Origin: Armatimonadota bacterium
Lineage (GTDB): Bacteria; Armatimonadota; Fimbriimonadia; Fimbriimonadales; Fimbriimonadaceae
DNA: 64,000 nucleotides
NCBI GenBank assembly: GCA_017303935.1
Contig: JAFLBD010000002.1
Location: forward strand, 1-64,000
Direction: 5' to 3'
Under the pieces are notes generated by a model that was given only the letters and a program-made list of their open reading frames with translations, was not told where the DNA came from and searched no databases. This document shows positions 18,359 through 27,661 of this stretch, one piece after another (the first letter of the stretch is position 1; the number at the start of each line of letters is the position of its first letter). Position numbers and translations under genes: made by a program.

Positions 18359-19660
18359 TTACTGCCCGCGACCGGTAAGTGCGTACTTTGAACTTACAAT
18401 TTTTAGATCTAGGTTCGTTACATAACCATCGCCGTCCAAGTCGGCACGTGCATCCCACGTGGGGAGGGACGCCCAAGTGCCAACTTTTGACTGGACGAGA
18501 CGGTAGTCGGCAGCATCAATCGTATTGGAGCCATCTGCGTCGCCATTGACGAGAATGAACTCCGCAGTCGATTTGCTCGCATCGCGGGAGTCGATGCGAA
18601 CGGTGCGCTGCAGGAATGTTCCGATTTTGACCCGAAGGTCATACTCCCCGAGGAACTGTGGAGAGAGCACGCTGAAGGTGCCATCGGAGTTGAGTGGAAC
18701 GGTACGGCTTTGAATGGTCACTCCAGATCCTGGCCAGCCGATTTCGACGGTGACGCTGGACACTGGAGGCACGGGGTTGGTGCGATCTCCGAACGTGATT
18801 TTGCAATCAATGCTCGGATTCACGCGTTCGATATACCAGGGTTGAGTGAGACTCACTGTTGATGGCAAGAGGTTGCCGAGTACGGTTAAGGATGGGACTT
18901 GCAGTTTGGCCACATTGGTTTGGGCCCAGACGGTGGAGAGCAGCTCTCCTTTAGAGTTGAATTTGATGCCAAGCGGCTGACCGGGGACAGCTACGAAGCC
19001 CAAAAAGTCACCATTTGGTGAATAACGATAGATGCGCTGATTGTTTGAACTGGTGACGTACCAATTGTTATCTGGTCCCCAAGCAAAACCTTGGATGTCC
19101 CAAATGCCTCGGCCAGGTGCGATCACATCACCCATCGTGGTGCCAGAAGCAGGATCGAACTCCTCGATTCCGCCTCCGATGTTGGAGTTGAAGCTAGCAT
19201 ATATGCGTCCAGCGCGCACCACGACCGCTTGATAAAGTCGAGCAGTGTTCGGCGGGCTGACCCATGACACGAGTCCAAAACGGCTCAACGTGCCCATGTT
19301 TCGATTCGCAACAACAAGGTCGCGATCATAAAAGGCAAGTCCGTGTGGCTTCGGCGTAGTCTGAAAATTGTCGACAAAGACGCCGGCTTCCGTATACCGT
19401 TTGATCTGGTTCGTGCCGTAGCTACTTACATAGAGCAGGCCATCAGGGCCATATGAAAAGCCCATCGGGTTGGTGAGACCGCCTCCGCTCGCCATCGTTC
19501 CCATAAAGGCCCCCGTCAAGTCATCCGCTAGGATCACACGGTTTCCTGAATAGTCTCCAATAGCAACACGTCCGGCGTGAGCAGAGCCGACTGCGCTCAC
19601 TAGTAGCGCAACGCTCAAAATCTTGCGAATCTTCCCCAAGTTCGTCATGTTTCCGAGCAT
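18359..19660 (-). CDS. Secreted beta-propeller protein with C-terminal dockerin-like repeat pair
   Basis: 433 residues. Signal peptide (ILSVALLVSAVGSAHA), then about 250 residues of NHL/SMP-30-like repeats (GFSYGPDGLLYVSSYGTNQIKRY; GFAWGPDNNWYVTSSNNQRIYRYSPNG). The last 60 residues contain two calcium-loop motifs, NGDADGSNTIDAADYRLV and ADLDGDGYVTNLDLKIV, typical of type I dockerin domains, here probably a secretion or anchoring module and not cellulosome evidence. It is 12 bases upstream of the cyclophilin gene, but that gene has its own -10-like box. Alternative start: the ATG at 19648. Confidence 0.7.
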   Translation of the reverse strand: MLGNMTNLGKIRKILSVALLVSAVGSAHAGRVAIGDYSGNRVILADDLTGAFMGTMASGGGLTNPMGFSYGPDGLLYVSSYGTNQIKRYTEAGVFVDNFQTTPKPHGLAFYDRDLVVANRNMGTLSRFGLVSWVSPPNTARLYQAVVVRAGRIYASFNSNIGGGIEEFDPASGTTMGDVIAPGRGIWDIQGFAWGPDNNWYVTSSNNQRIYRYSPNGDFLGFVAVPGQPLGIKFNSKGELLSTVWAQTNVAKLQVPSLTVLGNLLPSTVSLTQPWYIERVNPSIDCKITFGDRTNPVPPVSSVTVEIGWPGSGVTIQSRTVPLNSDGTFSVLSPQFLGEYDLRVKIGTFLQRTVRIDSRDASKSTAEFILVNGDADGSNTIDAADYRLVQSKVGTWASLPTWDARADLDGDGYVTNLDLKIVSSKYALTGRGQ

Positions 19661-19867
19661 CCTCTTCCATCGCTTTCATCAGAATTCACCAGCAATTGGC
19701 GTTTTCCTAGCAAGGGTAATGGCTTAATCCCGAATCGTTTCTAGTAGCGATTTCACTGGCTGGTCAGGATGCTGACGGCGAACCTACTGGCGTGAGTTTT
19801 GCGGGGACTCTGAACCTCGTCGCCCAAGACATTACGAGGGTTTTAAACGTAGACTAGTCAGAGATTC

Positions 19868-21472
19868 ATGGCATATCAAGATTTCCAGCATTTTCTTGAA
19901 GTTCTGACCCAAAAACGAGAGCTGAAAACCGTTTCGCTTCCGATCAGCCCGTATCTGGAGATCACAGAAATCGCTGATCGTGCCATGAAATCCGCAGGCC
20001 CCGCGTTGTTTTTCAACAACGTCGTTGGCCCAAAACACCGCATGGGCACTCCGAATCCCAAGAGTGCAGTGATGAATTACCCCTCGATTCACGATTCTGC
20101 GTCACAGTTTTTCGGAGCAAGTTTCGTCAGCGGCAATCCGAGCCCTTCTCCAGATTCTGACCAAATGGTGAATTACAAATACCCGGTTGCGATCAACACC
20201 ATGGGATCTCGAAAGCGCATGAGTCTCGCTCTAAGCTGCGACGATTTTGAGGAGCATGCCGACCGGATTCGCAAGCTTTTGAAGGCGCCCAGCGACATGC
20301 CAAAGTCTCTCACAGAGAAGCTGAAAATGGCCTTTGAGCTGGGTGGTGAAGTCAAGACCACTGCCCCCAAGCTGGTCGGCTCCGGACTTTGCCAGGAAGT
20401 TGTGATGATGGGGGATGAGGTCGATCTCACCCAGTTCCCAATTCTCACTTGCTGGCCAGAGGATGGCGGCCCTTATGTCACGCTTCCGCTCGTTTTCACT
20501 CACGATCCTTCTACCGGCAAGCGAAACGTGGGGATGTACCGAGTGCAGCTTTACGATAAGAACACTTGCGGTATGCACTGGCAGATGCACAAAACCGGCA
20601 TGCGCCAAATGGAGGATGCGGGCGCGGCTGGTAAGAACAGATTTGAAGTCGCGGTGGTTCTCGGCGGCGATCCTGTTTACAATTTCTGCGCGATCTCCCC
20701 GCTTCCCCCTGGGATCGACGAGATGGTTTTTGCCGGATTTTTGCGCCGAGAGAACGTGCGTACGGTCAAATGCAAGACGGTGGATGTCGAAGTCCCTGCC
20801 GATGCGGAAATTGTGATCGAAGGGTATGTCGATCCGTCCGAACGGCGTATCGAAGGGCCTTTTGGCGACCATACCGGCTACTACTCTTTGGCAGGCGATT
20901 TCCCAGTTTTGCATGTCACAGCGGTCACGATGCGCAAGCAGCCTGTTTGGCCCGCAACGATCGTTGGCATTCCTCCGATGGAAGATGGCTGGATGGGCAA
21001 GGCTGTCGAAAGGATCTTCATGCCGATGATTCAACTCACGGTTCCGGAGATTGTAGATATGAACCTACCGGTGGACGCCTGCTTCCACAACGTCGCCTTC
21101 ATCAGCATCAAAAAGAAGTATCCAGGGCACGCTTATAAGATCATGAATGCGGTTTGGGGCCTCGGGCAGCTTGCGTTCACGAAGATGGTCTTTGTGTTCG
21201 ACGAAGATACGAACGTGCAAGACATCGGCGAGGTGCTGTTCAGGTTGGGCGCAAACTGCGATCCAATGCGGGACGTGATGATCTCTCGTGGCCCGGTTGA
21301 TCAACTCGACCACGCCTCTGTGGCTGAAGGATTTGGCGGAAAAATCGGATTCGACTGTACCCACAAGTGGCCAGGCGAGAATGGATTTAGCAGGGATTAC
21401 CCGAAGCTCATCAAGATGTCCTCTGACGTTAAGTCAAAGATAGATTCGATCTGGGACCAATTGGGGATCTAA
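19868..21472 (+). CDS. UbiD family decarboxylase
   Basis: 534 residues. UbiD enzymes use prenylated FMN to decarboxylate aromatic or unsaturated acids, for example in menaquinone or ubiquinone synthesis. The order ILTCWPEDGGPYVTLPLVFT, RNVGMYRVQ, MHWQMHKTG and IEGPFGDHTGYYS matches the family and supplies the conserved Arg and acidic residues. No ubiX-type flavin prenyltransferase or other quinone gene is adjacent, so the substrate is open. A TAGACT box sits 12 bases before the ATG. The 207 bases before it hold no gene I can support. Confidence 0.88.
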   Translation: MAYQDFQHFLEVLTQKRELKTVSLPISPYLEITEIADRAMKSAGPALFFNNVVGPKHRMGTPNPKSAVMNYPSIHDSASQFFGASFVSGNPSPSPDSDQMVNYKYPVAINTMGSRKRMSLALSCDDFEEHADRIRKLLKAPSDMPKSLTEKLKMAFELGGEVKTTAPKLVGSGLCQEVVMMGDEVDLTQFPILTCWPEDGGPYVTLPLVFTHDPSTGKRNVGMYRVQLYDKNTCGMHWQMHKTGMRQMEDAGAAGKNRFEVAVVLGGDPVYNFCAISPLPPGIDEMVFAGFLRRENVRTVKCKTVDVEVPADAEIVIEGYVDPSERRIEGPFGDHTGYYSLAGDFPVLHVTAVTMRKQPVWPATIVGIPPMEDGWMGKAVERIFMPMIQLTVPEIVDMNLPVDACFHNVAFISIKKKYPGHAYKIMNAVWGLGQLAFTKMVFVFDEDTNVQDIGEVLFRLGANCDPMRDVMISRGPVDQLDHASVAEGFGGKIGFDCTHKWPGENGFSRDYPKLIKMSSDVKSKIDSIWDQLGI

Positions 21473-21996
21473 TCCGGAATCCATTTGACGTGGCCGTCCG
21501 CATAGATGATCGCTCGCCCACCTGGACCCTCGACGTATCCCAACCGTGTCTGAGCAGGGTCTTCGATCTCACTCATATTTGCTCGGGGCATCGTTAGAAC
21601 CAGTCGGCTTGCGATCGACGAGTCTTTGAGATACGGCAGGATCGCCTCCCGAACTCCAGCCGAATCTGGCAAAACATCATCATTGTCGCTGGCATACATG
21701 ATCAATGCAAGTCCACACTGTTTTGCCTGGTGAATCGCGAGCTTTCGCGCACTGCTCAATTCTGCATATTCCAAGACCTTGATATCGATCGGCACGATTT
21801 CAAACCACGAAATCTGGCCACGCCGAATCATCAGTCCAAACGGAAGATCTGGCGCAAGTTGAATCTTATCTACCGATTGAATTCGGGCAACTTTGCTCCT
21901 TTTCTGGGGCTCAACATTAGTTTGATAATTGAGAACGGACTCGATCGTAGCATTGCCGTTCAAGTCAGCTCTTGCTAAGAATTCTGCCCTCTGCAC
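21469..21996 (-). pseudogene. Downstream half of a frameshifted secreted protein (pseudopilin-type C terminus)
   Basis: Reading frame of 175 residues that continues the protein encoded upstream at 21975-22814. Near residue 5 EFLARADLNG is followed by about 150 residues, with SARKLAIHQAKQCGLALIMY then ASDNDDVLPDS, and ends in IIYADGHVKWIPD. This H-x-DGH/ADGHVKW ending is the C-terminal motif of DUF1559-like pseudopilins, but the prepilin N terminus is not in this frame. The only starts are weak (GTG at 21994-21996), and the frames overlap by 22 bases, so I read it as one gene split by a one-base shift. A coupled second gene is the alternative. Confidence 0.5.
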
Positions 21997-22814
21997 ATAA
22001 AATTGTCCAGGAATGCGAGTTCATAAACACTTTTCTTATCGACGGAACTGTACTTGGCCGAAACTGGATCCCAGACAATCCAGCTTCCTATCGTGTACTG
22101 AACGCCCTTAAAGCCCAGGTACCACTCTCCCGTCGCGGGGTCTGGTGATTTAACGCCCAGAATTTGGTTTGTAAGAGATGGGCCAGATGCTTTAACCAAT
22201 TGGTTAGTTTCAGGGTTTATGCCGTAAAGCTCCTGTTGTAGCCCTGTCGCGATGCTTCCCCTGCCTATGAGCAAACCAACGTATTCGGAACCCGGACCAA
22301 TCAAGGGTGTCACAAGCTCATCGGGATTTTCGAGACGCAAAATACTGCCGCCGCGCTTCGTATTCCCAAAAATCACTCCAATCGAATTCCCTTCCGGATC
22401 GGTAGTGAACGAAATAGCTATCACGGACCCTGACTTGTTTGTTTCAGCGCCCAAAAACAATTGGCCGGGCGCCAAAGTTGAGATTTCCACCAACTTCCTT
22501 GTCACTCGATTGAACACAGAAAATGACTCTCGGAGGTTACTTGGTGGCTTTGCTTCACCTACCAAGAATGGAGCCGTTTTTGCACTGAGTTCTGTGTTCA
22601 GTTTCCGGACAAAGATCAGATCATCGTTGAGCCAATTGGCATCCAGCACGATCCCGGGCCCGGCATCAATTGAACGGAATTCCGACAGCATCCAAGCTTT
22701 TGTGTCGTAGCGAATGAACGCATCCGGGTCATCGAAAGGACTCTGAGCCAAACCAAGCCGAGTGAAGAGGCAAAGGCCTACCGCCATCAAAATCCGAATC
22801 GCGCCTACATTCAT
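21975..22814 (-). pseudogene. Upstream half of a frameshifted secreted protein
   Basis: About 279 residues. Signal peptide (MNVGAIRILMAVGLCLFTRL, cleavage near LAQS) and a beta-sheet-rich region with repeats like VFNRVTRKLVEISTLAPG, YGINPETNQLVKASGP and WIVWDPVSAKYSSVDKK, as in TolB-like or propeller proteins. The frame stops just after VYELAFLDN while the next frame carries the rest of the protein. I start at the ATG at 22814 with AGGA upstream; a GTG at 22841 overlapping the previous stop is the alternative. The deletion could be real or a sequencing error. Confidence 0.5.
22192..22207. repeat. Recurring palindrome, near-exact copy
   Basis: TTAACCAATTGGTTAG, one mismatch in the last base. 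Inside the upstream half of the frameshifted gene, encoding NQLVK. Confidence 0.7.
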
Positions 22815-22841
22815 CTTCCGAATCCTTTTGGCGCCGAGCAC

Positions 22842-23867
22842 TCAGATTTGCCCTGCAGATTTCGCCGCCTCAGCTTGACGACGCTTTTCCACAAAAAACT
22901 CGTTCACCCAATGCGCTCGAACGGCATTATTTAGTGTCAATTCGGGCAACAATTCTGCGCGGTAAACCGTGTTCGGCACAAAGCTGCGATAGGCCAAGAC
23001 CCCACCATGGCAAGACCAAGAACCAAGCATGTGGGTTCGTTTCCAGTTATCGCGCTCGTACTGATTCAGTTCGAGTGCCATGTGTGAGACACGCTCTGGG
23101 CTCATGACGAGCGGCACAGAAAGTGTGAAATGCAACCCATTTCCGAGAATCGGATGTGGTTCCCGCGTGGTGACATCAAGCACGATCCCACGCGAAGATT
23201 GGCTTGCACTCCAGATGAATTCTGCTTGGAGATGAGTGTGATGATCGCTGGTGAACTTCTCTGATTCACGCTCCACTGCGCGTTCGGTATCCGCCCATTC
23301 TGGCGCACCATGCCAACGACTTTGCTGCGCCCCTTGAGGTTTGAAGAATGTCTCCATCGCATGGCACATGTTGTCTGCCTGAGTCCGGATTCCCATTGTC
23401 GGATGCGCAGATGATGCAGGAATCGCGCCGAGTGACGACACTAATTTCTGTGCGACCATTTGGGCCTCGACGATCTGCAGAATGACCGCAGAAAAAGCCG
23501 TTCTCTTCAAATGGACGATGTTTTCTTCGGTGGCAAAGACGCTTGAATGAAGCTTGTATGTATCGTTCGGAGCGTCGTAAACAAGCGCATTGAGAGTCGT
23601 GTGGTCCATTTCCCGCTCGAGCGCCAATTCAAACGCGGTTGCTCTGCCACGCCCTCGGATCAAGTCGGTTTCGCAGTGCATGCGATAAGTCGTCGTCGCG
23701 TGCTGATAGATTCCTTCTTCACACCAGACTCTTTGGGCGAGATCATTCGCCCACCAGGTGAACCCCTCGTGATCGTCTTCAACGTACCGTTGATCGCTGA
23801 TCAGTGTTTTGCTGAGCTCCAGTAGCAACTGGTGCCCAAATTTGTCTCCAAGTCTCCAACTCATCAT
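22842..23867 (-). CDS. Hypothetical protein, about 341 residues
   Basis: I do not recognise the family. The protein is soluble-looking, with no signal peptide or membrane helix, rich in Trp and His (DHEGFTWWANDLAQRVWCEE; GSWSCHGGVLAYRSFVPN). The two ends share a loosely similar pattern (hydrophobic strand, then a charged helix), which could reflect a duplicated alpha/beta domain, but that is speculative. It probably shares a transcript with the next gene downstream on the minus strand, whose start overlaps its stop. The 132-base gap to prfA is a divergent promoter region. Confidence 0.6.
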   Translation of the reverse strand: MMSWRLGDKFGHQLLLELSKTLISDQRYVEDDHEGFTWWANDLAQRVWCEEGIYQHATTTYRMHCETDLIRGRGRATAFELALEREMDHTTLNALVYDAPNDTYKLHSSVFATEENIVHLKRTAFSAVILQIVEAQMVAQKLVSSLGAIPASSAHPTMGIRTQADNMCHAMETFFKPQGAQQSRWHGAPEWADTERAVERESEKFTSDHHTHLQAEFIWSASQSSRGIVLDVTTREPHPILGNGLHFTLSVPLVMSPERVSHMALELNQYERDNWKRTHMLGSWSCHGGVLAYRSFVPNTVYRAELLPELTLNNAVRAHWVNEFFVEKRRQAEAAKSAGQI

Positions 23868-23999
23868 GGCAAGCCTGACTCCTGCTCAAATCGCTCATAG
23901 ACTCTTTTCGCCCGCCAGCAGCCGTTTTCCTGCCAACCGGTAAAGATACTTACGTCCCGGTCTATGGGTCGTTGCGGCATAAAGTAAAATGGCCTCTAT

Positions 24000-25064
24000 A
24001 TGAGGGAGAAGCTGTTAGAGATTCGATCGAAATATGACGCCATCGAAGCTCAATTGATGGACCCCGAAATCACCAAGGATCCCGCAGAAATCCAGCGACT
24101 CGGCAAGGCTCGCGCCGAGCTTTCAGATTTTGCAGCTGTTATCTCCGAATACTTCCGTGCTGAGGAAGAACTCAAAGGGGCCGAGCAAATGCTCCAAGAC
24201 CCTGAAATGAAAGAGCTCGCCTACGAGGAGATTCCTGTCCTCAAGGAGAAGCTGGCTCAGTTCGAAGATCAGCTCAAACTGATGCTGATCCCAAAGGACC
24301 CAAACGACTCGAAGGACGTGATCGTCGAAATTCGTCCCGCTGCTGGGGGCGACGAAGCCGGATTGTTTGCAAACGAGATGTTCCGGTTGTACTTGCGCTA
24401 CGCAGAACGGCGACGATGGAAAACAGAGGTGATCGATCTCGAGGAAGATGGCATGGGTTCCATCAACCGAGTCACGTTCAAAATTGATGGGCAAGGCGCC
24501 TACAGCCAACTGAAGTTCGAGAGTGGAGTCCACCGAGTTCAGCGTGTGCCTGCCACCGAATCCAGCGGACGCACGCACACTTCAACAGTCACCGTCGCCG
24601 TTTTGCCCGAGGTGGATGATGTCGATGTTGAAGTCCGCGATGAAGACCTCGAGATTTCGACTTTTCGGTCGAGTAGCGCCGGCGGTCAGCACGTTCAAAA
24701 GAACGAAACCGCGATCCGTATCATCCACAAGCCTACCGGAGTAGTCGTCACCTGCCAAGACGAGCGCAGTCAGCAGCAAAACAAGCTCCGCGCATTATCC
24801 GTGTTGCGCGCCAAGCTTTACCAAGCCGAACAAGAGCGGATCGCAAAAGAACGCGGCGATCTGCGACGAGGGCAAATCGGCTCGGGTGATCGAAGCGAGA
24901 AGATTCGGACATACAATTTCAATCAGAACCGAATCACCGATCATCGAATCGGCAAGGACGTTCACAACATGATCGGGTTCATGGACGGCGATATTCAAGA
25001 CATGCTGGACGCCTTGATCCAGGACGACCAGGCGCGACTGCTCGCTGAAAGCAATGCGAATTAA
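24000..25064 (+). CDS. prfA: Peptide chain release factor 1
   Basis: Terminates translation at UAA and UAG; 354 residues, normal length. The codon-recognition domain is followed by the catalytic GGQ in SSSAGGQHVQKN (near residue 230), and the RF1-specific region EVIDLEEDGMGSINRVTFKI is present. TAAAAT ends nine bases before the ATG without a ribosome binding site, so the mRNA is probably leaderless. The next gene, maf, overlaps it by 11 bases. Confidence 0.97.
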   Translation: MREKLLEIRSKYDAIEAQLMDPEITKDPAEIQRLGKARAELSDFAAVISEYFRAEEELKGAEQMLQDPEMKELAYEEIPVLKEKLAQFEDQLKLMLIPKDPNDSKDVIVEIRPAAGGDEAGLFANEMFRLYLRYAERRRWKTEVIDLEEDGMGSINRVTFKIDGQGAYSQLKFESGVHRVQRVPATESSGRTHTSTVTVAVLPEVDDVDVEVRDEDLEISTFRSSSAGGQHVQKNETAIRIIHKPTGVVVTCQDERSQQQNKLRALSVLRAKLYQAEQERIAKERGDLRRGQIGSGDRSEKIRTYNFNQNRITDHRIGKDVHNMIGFMDGDIQDMLDALIQDDQARLLAESNAN

Positions 25065-25620
25065 GTACCCCGTTGTGCTTGCGAGCCAATCTCCCAGGAG
25101 GCAGGAACTGCTCAAAGCACTCGTGCCCGAATTCACGATCGATGTCCCGGATGTGGACGAAGACGCTTTGACCCTGAGTGATCCAGCACAAACCGCACAG
25201 AGGCTGGCGAAAGAGAAGGCACTCGTCGTCTTTGAGCGGCACCCAGACTCACTCGTCATTGCCGGGGATACCGTTGTTTGTCTGGACAACACACAACTCG
25301 CCAAGCCAGTCGATCAGGCGGACGCTTGCCGGATGCTCGGGCTCCTTTCAGGGCGCACCCATACGGTAATCACCGGTTTAGCACTGCGATGGCCAGGCGG
25401 TTTGATCGCGATCACCGATTCGACCGAAGTCACTTTTCGCACGCTTTCAGCATCAGAAATCGAGGATTACGTCGCGACGGGAGAACCAATGGACAAAGCT
25501 GGCGCGTATGGGATTCAGGCCGGTGGAGGCACATTTATCGAATCTGTCAAAGGCTCGGTCAACAATGTAATCGGGCTCCCCACAGAAAAACTGCAGGAAG
25601 CCCTTCAACAGGTTAAATAG
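25054..25620 (+). CDS. Maf-like nucleoside triphosphate pyrophosphatase
   Basis: Cleaves non-canonical or dTTP/UTP/CTP-type nucleotides to the monophosphate; 188 residues. The phosphate loop LASQSPRRQELL, then VIAGDTVV, and DKAGAYGIQ and FIESVKGSVNNVIGLP are the four Maf signatures. It overlaps prfA by 11 bases, so the two are co-expressed. It converges with sdhA six bases away; no terminator is obvious. Confidence 0.92.
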   Translation: MRIKYPVVLASQSPRRQELLKALVPEFTIDVPDVDEDALTLSDPAQTAQRLAKEKALVVFERHPDSLVIAGDTVVCLDNTQLAKPVDQADACRMLGLLSGRTHTVITGLALRWPGGLIAITDSTEVTFRTLSASEIEDYVATGEPMDKAGAYGIQAGGGTFIESVKGSVNNVIGLPTEKLQEALQQVK

Positions 25621-25626
25621 CCGAAA

Positions 25627-27573
25627 CTAGACTCCAGCTTTGTCCGCTGGCTGCCCCATTTTTGAGGAGGGCTTGCCTGTTGCTAAGTAATCCTCGCCCA
25701 TGACTTGATGCACAACCTTGATCTGGTTGATCTTGTACTTTCGTGGCCGCGGATCGATGTAGCTGCATTCGACCTTTTCGCTAAAGTCGAGATTGACTTT
25801 GCCGGTGTCGTAAGTTGCTTTGGTAGTCACCAGCCACTTGTTGTCATCGCGCTCTGGCGTATCCATCTTGAAGTGCGCCCCGCGGGATTCCTGTCGGTGA
25901 ATCGCACCTTCGACGATCGCTTGCGACTGGATGATCATGTGCTTGAGACTCCTTGCAAACGGGATCGCTTGGTTGGACCAACCGGCATCGTCGATCAGGT
26001 TGCAGCGAGTCGCGCGATCTGCGATTTCAACCAACTTCTCACGCGCAGATTCCAAGTCCTTTTGAGTTCGCCAGATGCCGCAGTTGTTCCACACGACATC
26101 GTTGAGGTCGGCGGCAACCGCATATGCATTCTCTGAGCCATTCGACCGGGCAAAACCATCGTACTCGGCTTGCTTCTCGGCACGGTGCGCCTCAATAACG
26201 CTGGAATCTAGATCAGCGTGCGAAACATCCATGCTCTTGAGATAGGCGGAGACGCCGTGAGCTGTGAGTTCACCACCTGTCAAGCAACTCAACAATGCGT
26301 TTGCGCCCAATCGGTTTGCGCCGTGGTACTGGTATTCACATTCGCCAGCGGCATAAAGGCCCGGGATATTGGTCATCTGGTTTCGGTGGCTGTTGATATC
26401 CAGCGCCCCTTCGTGACCCTTTTCATAGTCGACCCAAAGACCGCCCATCGTGTAGTGCTGCGCCGGGTAGATCTTCATCGGGTTGTTGATCGGGTCCACA
26501 CGCATGAACTTCTCATAGATTTCCAGCACGCCTTCGAGCTTGTCGTTGATGATCTCGCGCGACCATGGCCCGCCTCGGCTCGTGTGAAGTTGCGTGATGT
26601 CCAAATAGACCTGTTCTCGGCCCTGAATTCCCTTTCCGATTCGGCAGATGCAGTAAATGATGAAGCTGACGAGGTCCCGGCTGAGAAGGTTGCCGTAGAC
26701 CGGATCGAGTTCTTCGCAGAAATACCACCGATCTGGCTCGGGAATGTCGACAGGATTTCTGGCATCCATCGGGTCGCGAGGTACCCATAGCCGGCCGCCT
26801 TCACCACGAACCGATTCAGACATCAATCGGCACTTGTCTTCGCCTGGAATGGCCGTCGGGTGAATCTGCACCATTTCCGGATTTCCGTAAACTGCGCCTT
26901 GCTGATAGCAAATCGAAACTGGCGAGCCAGTGTTGATCACCGAGTTGGTGGTCTTGCCGAAAATCACACCGTTGCCACCGCTTGCAATCACCACGGCATC
27001 AGCTGCGAACGCTTCGACAGCCATGGTTTTCAGATTCTGCGCAGTGATTCCACGGCACTTGCCTTGACCATCCTTGATCACGCCCAGGAATTCGTAGCCC
27101 TCGCGCTTTTCGACCAAATTCATGGCCTCGTATCGGCGCACCTGCTCATCCAAGGCGTACAGCAACTGCTGACCCGTCGTCGCGCCTGCGTGCGCCGTGC
27201 GGTGCTTCAAGGTGCCGCCGAATCGCCGGAACGAGAGCAGACCCTCAGCCGTACGATTGAATGGAACCCCCATTCGGTCGAGCAAAAAGATGATTGCGGG
27301 GGCGCGCTCAGCCATGTACATTACAGGAGGCTGGTGATTCAAAAAGTCGCCGCCGGTGATCGTGTCCTCGAAATGGAGGTAGGGCGAATCGCCTTCTCCG
27401 CGAAGGTTCACGGCGCCATTGATACCGCCTTGCGCACAAACGCTATGACTACGTTTTACGGGCACAATAGAAAAAAGCTGGACTTTTACGCCAGCTTCGG
27501 CAAGCTTGAGAGTCGTCATCAGGCCTGCAAGCCCTCCGCCAACAACGATGACCTTTCGCGGTGCTCCACTCAT
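25627..27573 (-). CDS. sdhA: Succinate dehydrogenase/fumarate reductase flavoprotein subunit
   Basis: FAD subunit of the respiratory complex that oxidises succinate to fumarate; 648 residues. FAD-binding GGGLAGLMTTLKLAEAG at the N terminus, the covalent-flavin histidine region HSVCAQGGINGAV, HPTAI and GAVYGNPEMVQIHPTAIPG, and the substrate arginine near HRNQMTNIPGLYAAGE. The longer C-terminal part and the loops resemble the Bacillus/Bdellovibrio-type enzyme with a single membrane subunit. TAGAAT lies ten bases before the ATG. No sdhB or sdhC is in the window, so it is an orphan here. Confidence 0.93.
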   Translation of the reverse strand: MSGAPRKVIVVGGGLAGLMTTLKLAEAGVKVQLFSIVPVKRSHSVCAQGGINGAVNLRGEGDSPYLHFEDTITGGDFLNHQPPVMYMAERAPAIIFLLDRMGVPFNRTAEGLLSFRRFGGTLKHRTAHAGATTGQQLLYALDEQVRRYEAMNLVEKREGYEFLGVIKDGQGKCRGITAQNLKTMAVEAFAADAVVIASGGNGVIFGKTTNSVINTGSPVSICYQQGAVYGNPEMVQIHPTAIPGEDKCRLMSESVRGEGGRLWVPRDPMDARNPVDIPEPDRWYFCEELDPVYGNLLSRDLVSFIIYCICRIGKGIQGREQVYLDITQLHTSRGGPWSREIINDKLEGVLEIYEKFMRVDPINNPMKIYPAQHYTMGGLWVDYEKGHEGALDINSHRNQMTNIPGLYAAGECEYQYHGANRLGANALLSCLTGGELTAHGVSAYLKSMDVSHADLDSSVIEAHRAEKQAEYDGFARSNGSENAYAVAADLNDVVWNNCGIWRTQKDLESAREKLVEIADRATRCNLIDDAGWSNQAIPFARSLKHMIIQSQAIVEGAIHRQESRGAHFKMDTPERDDNKWLVTTKATYDTGKVNLDFSEKVECSYIDPRPRKYKINQIKVVHQVMGEDYLATGKPSSKMGQPADKAGV

Positions 27574-27645
27574 GGTTAATCACATTCTACTGAATGTCGC
27601 TATCATTAGTCTTAACAGAACTTGGTTTTCATCGACCTTTACCCA

Positions 27646-27661
27646 CTAACCATATGGTCAA
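27646..27661. repeat. Recurring palindrome, weaker copy over a start codon
   Basis: CTAACCATATGGTCAA. The core ACCATATGGT is perfect; the right arm has one mismatch. The ATG of the acetyltransferase gene is inside the centre (27654). Confidence 0.5.

Noticed and set aside
20231-21034. Minus-strand frame of 267 codons
   Set aside because: Antisense shadow of the UbiD gene; no recognisable protein features.
25707-27579. Several plus-strand frames opposite sdhA
   Set aside because: Antisense shadows; sdhA is strongly conserved.
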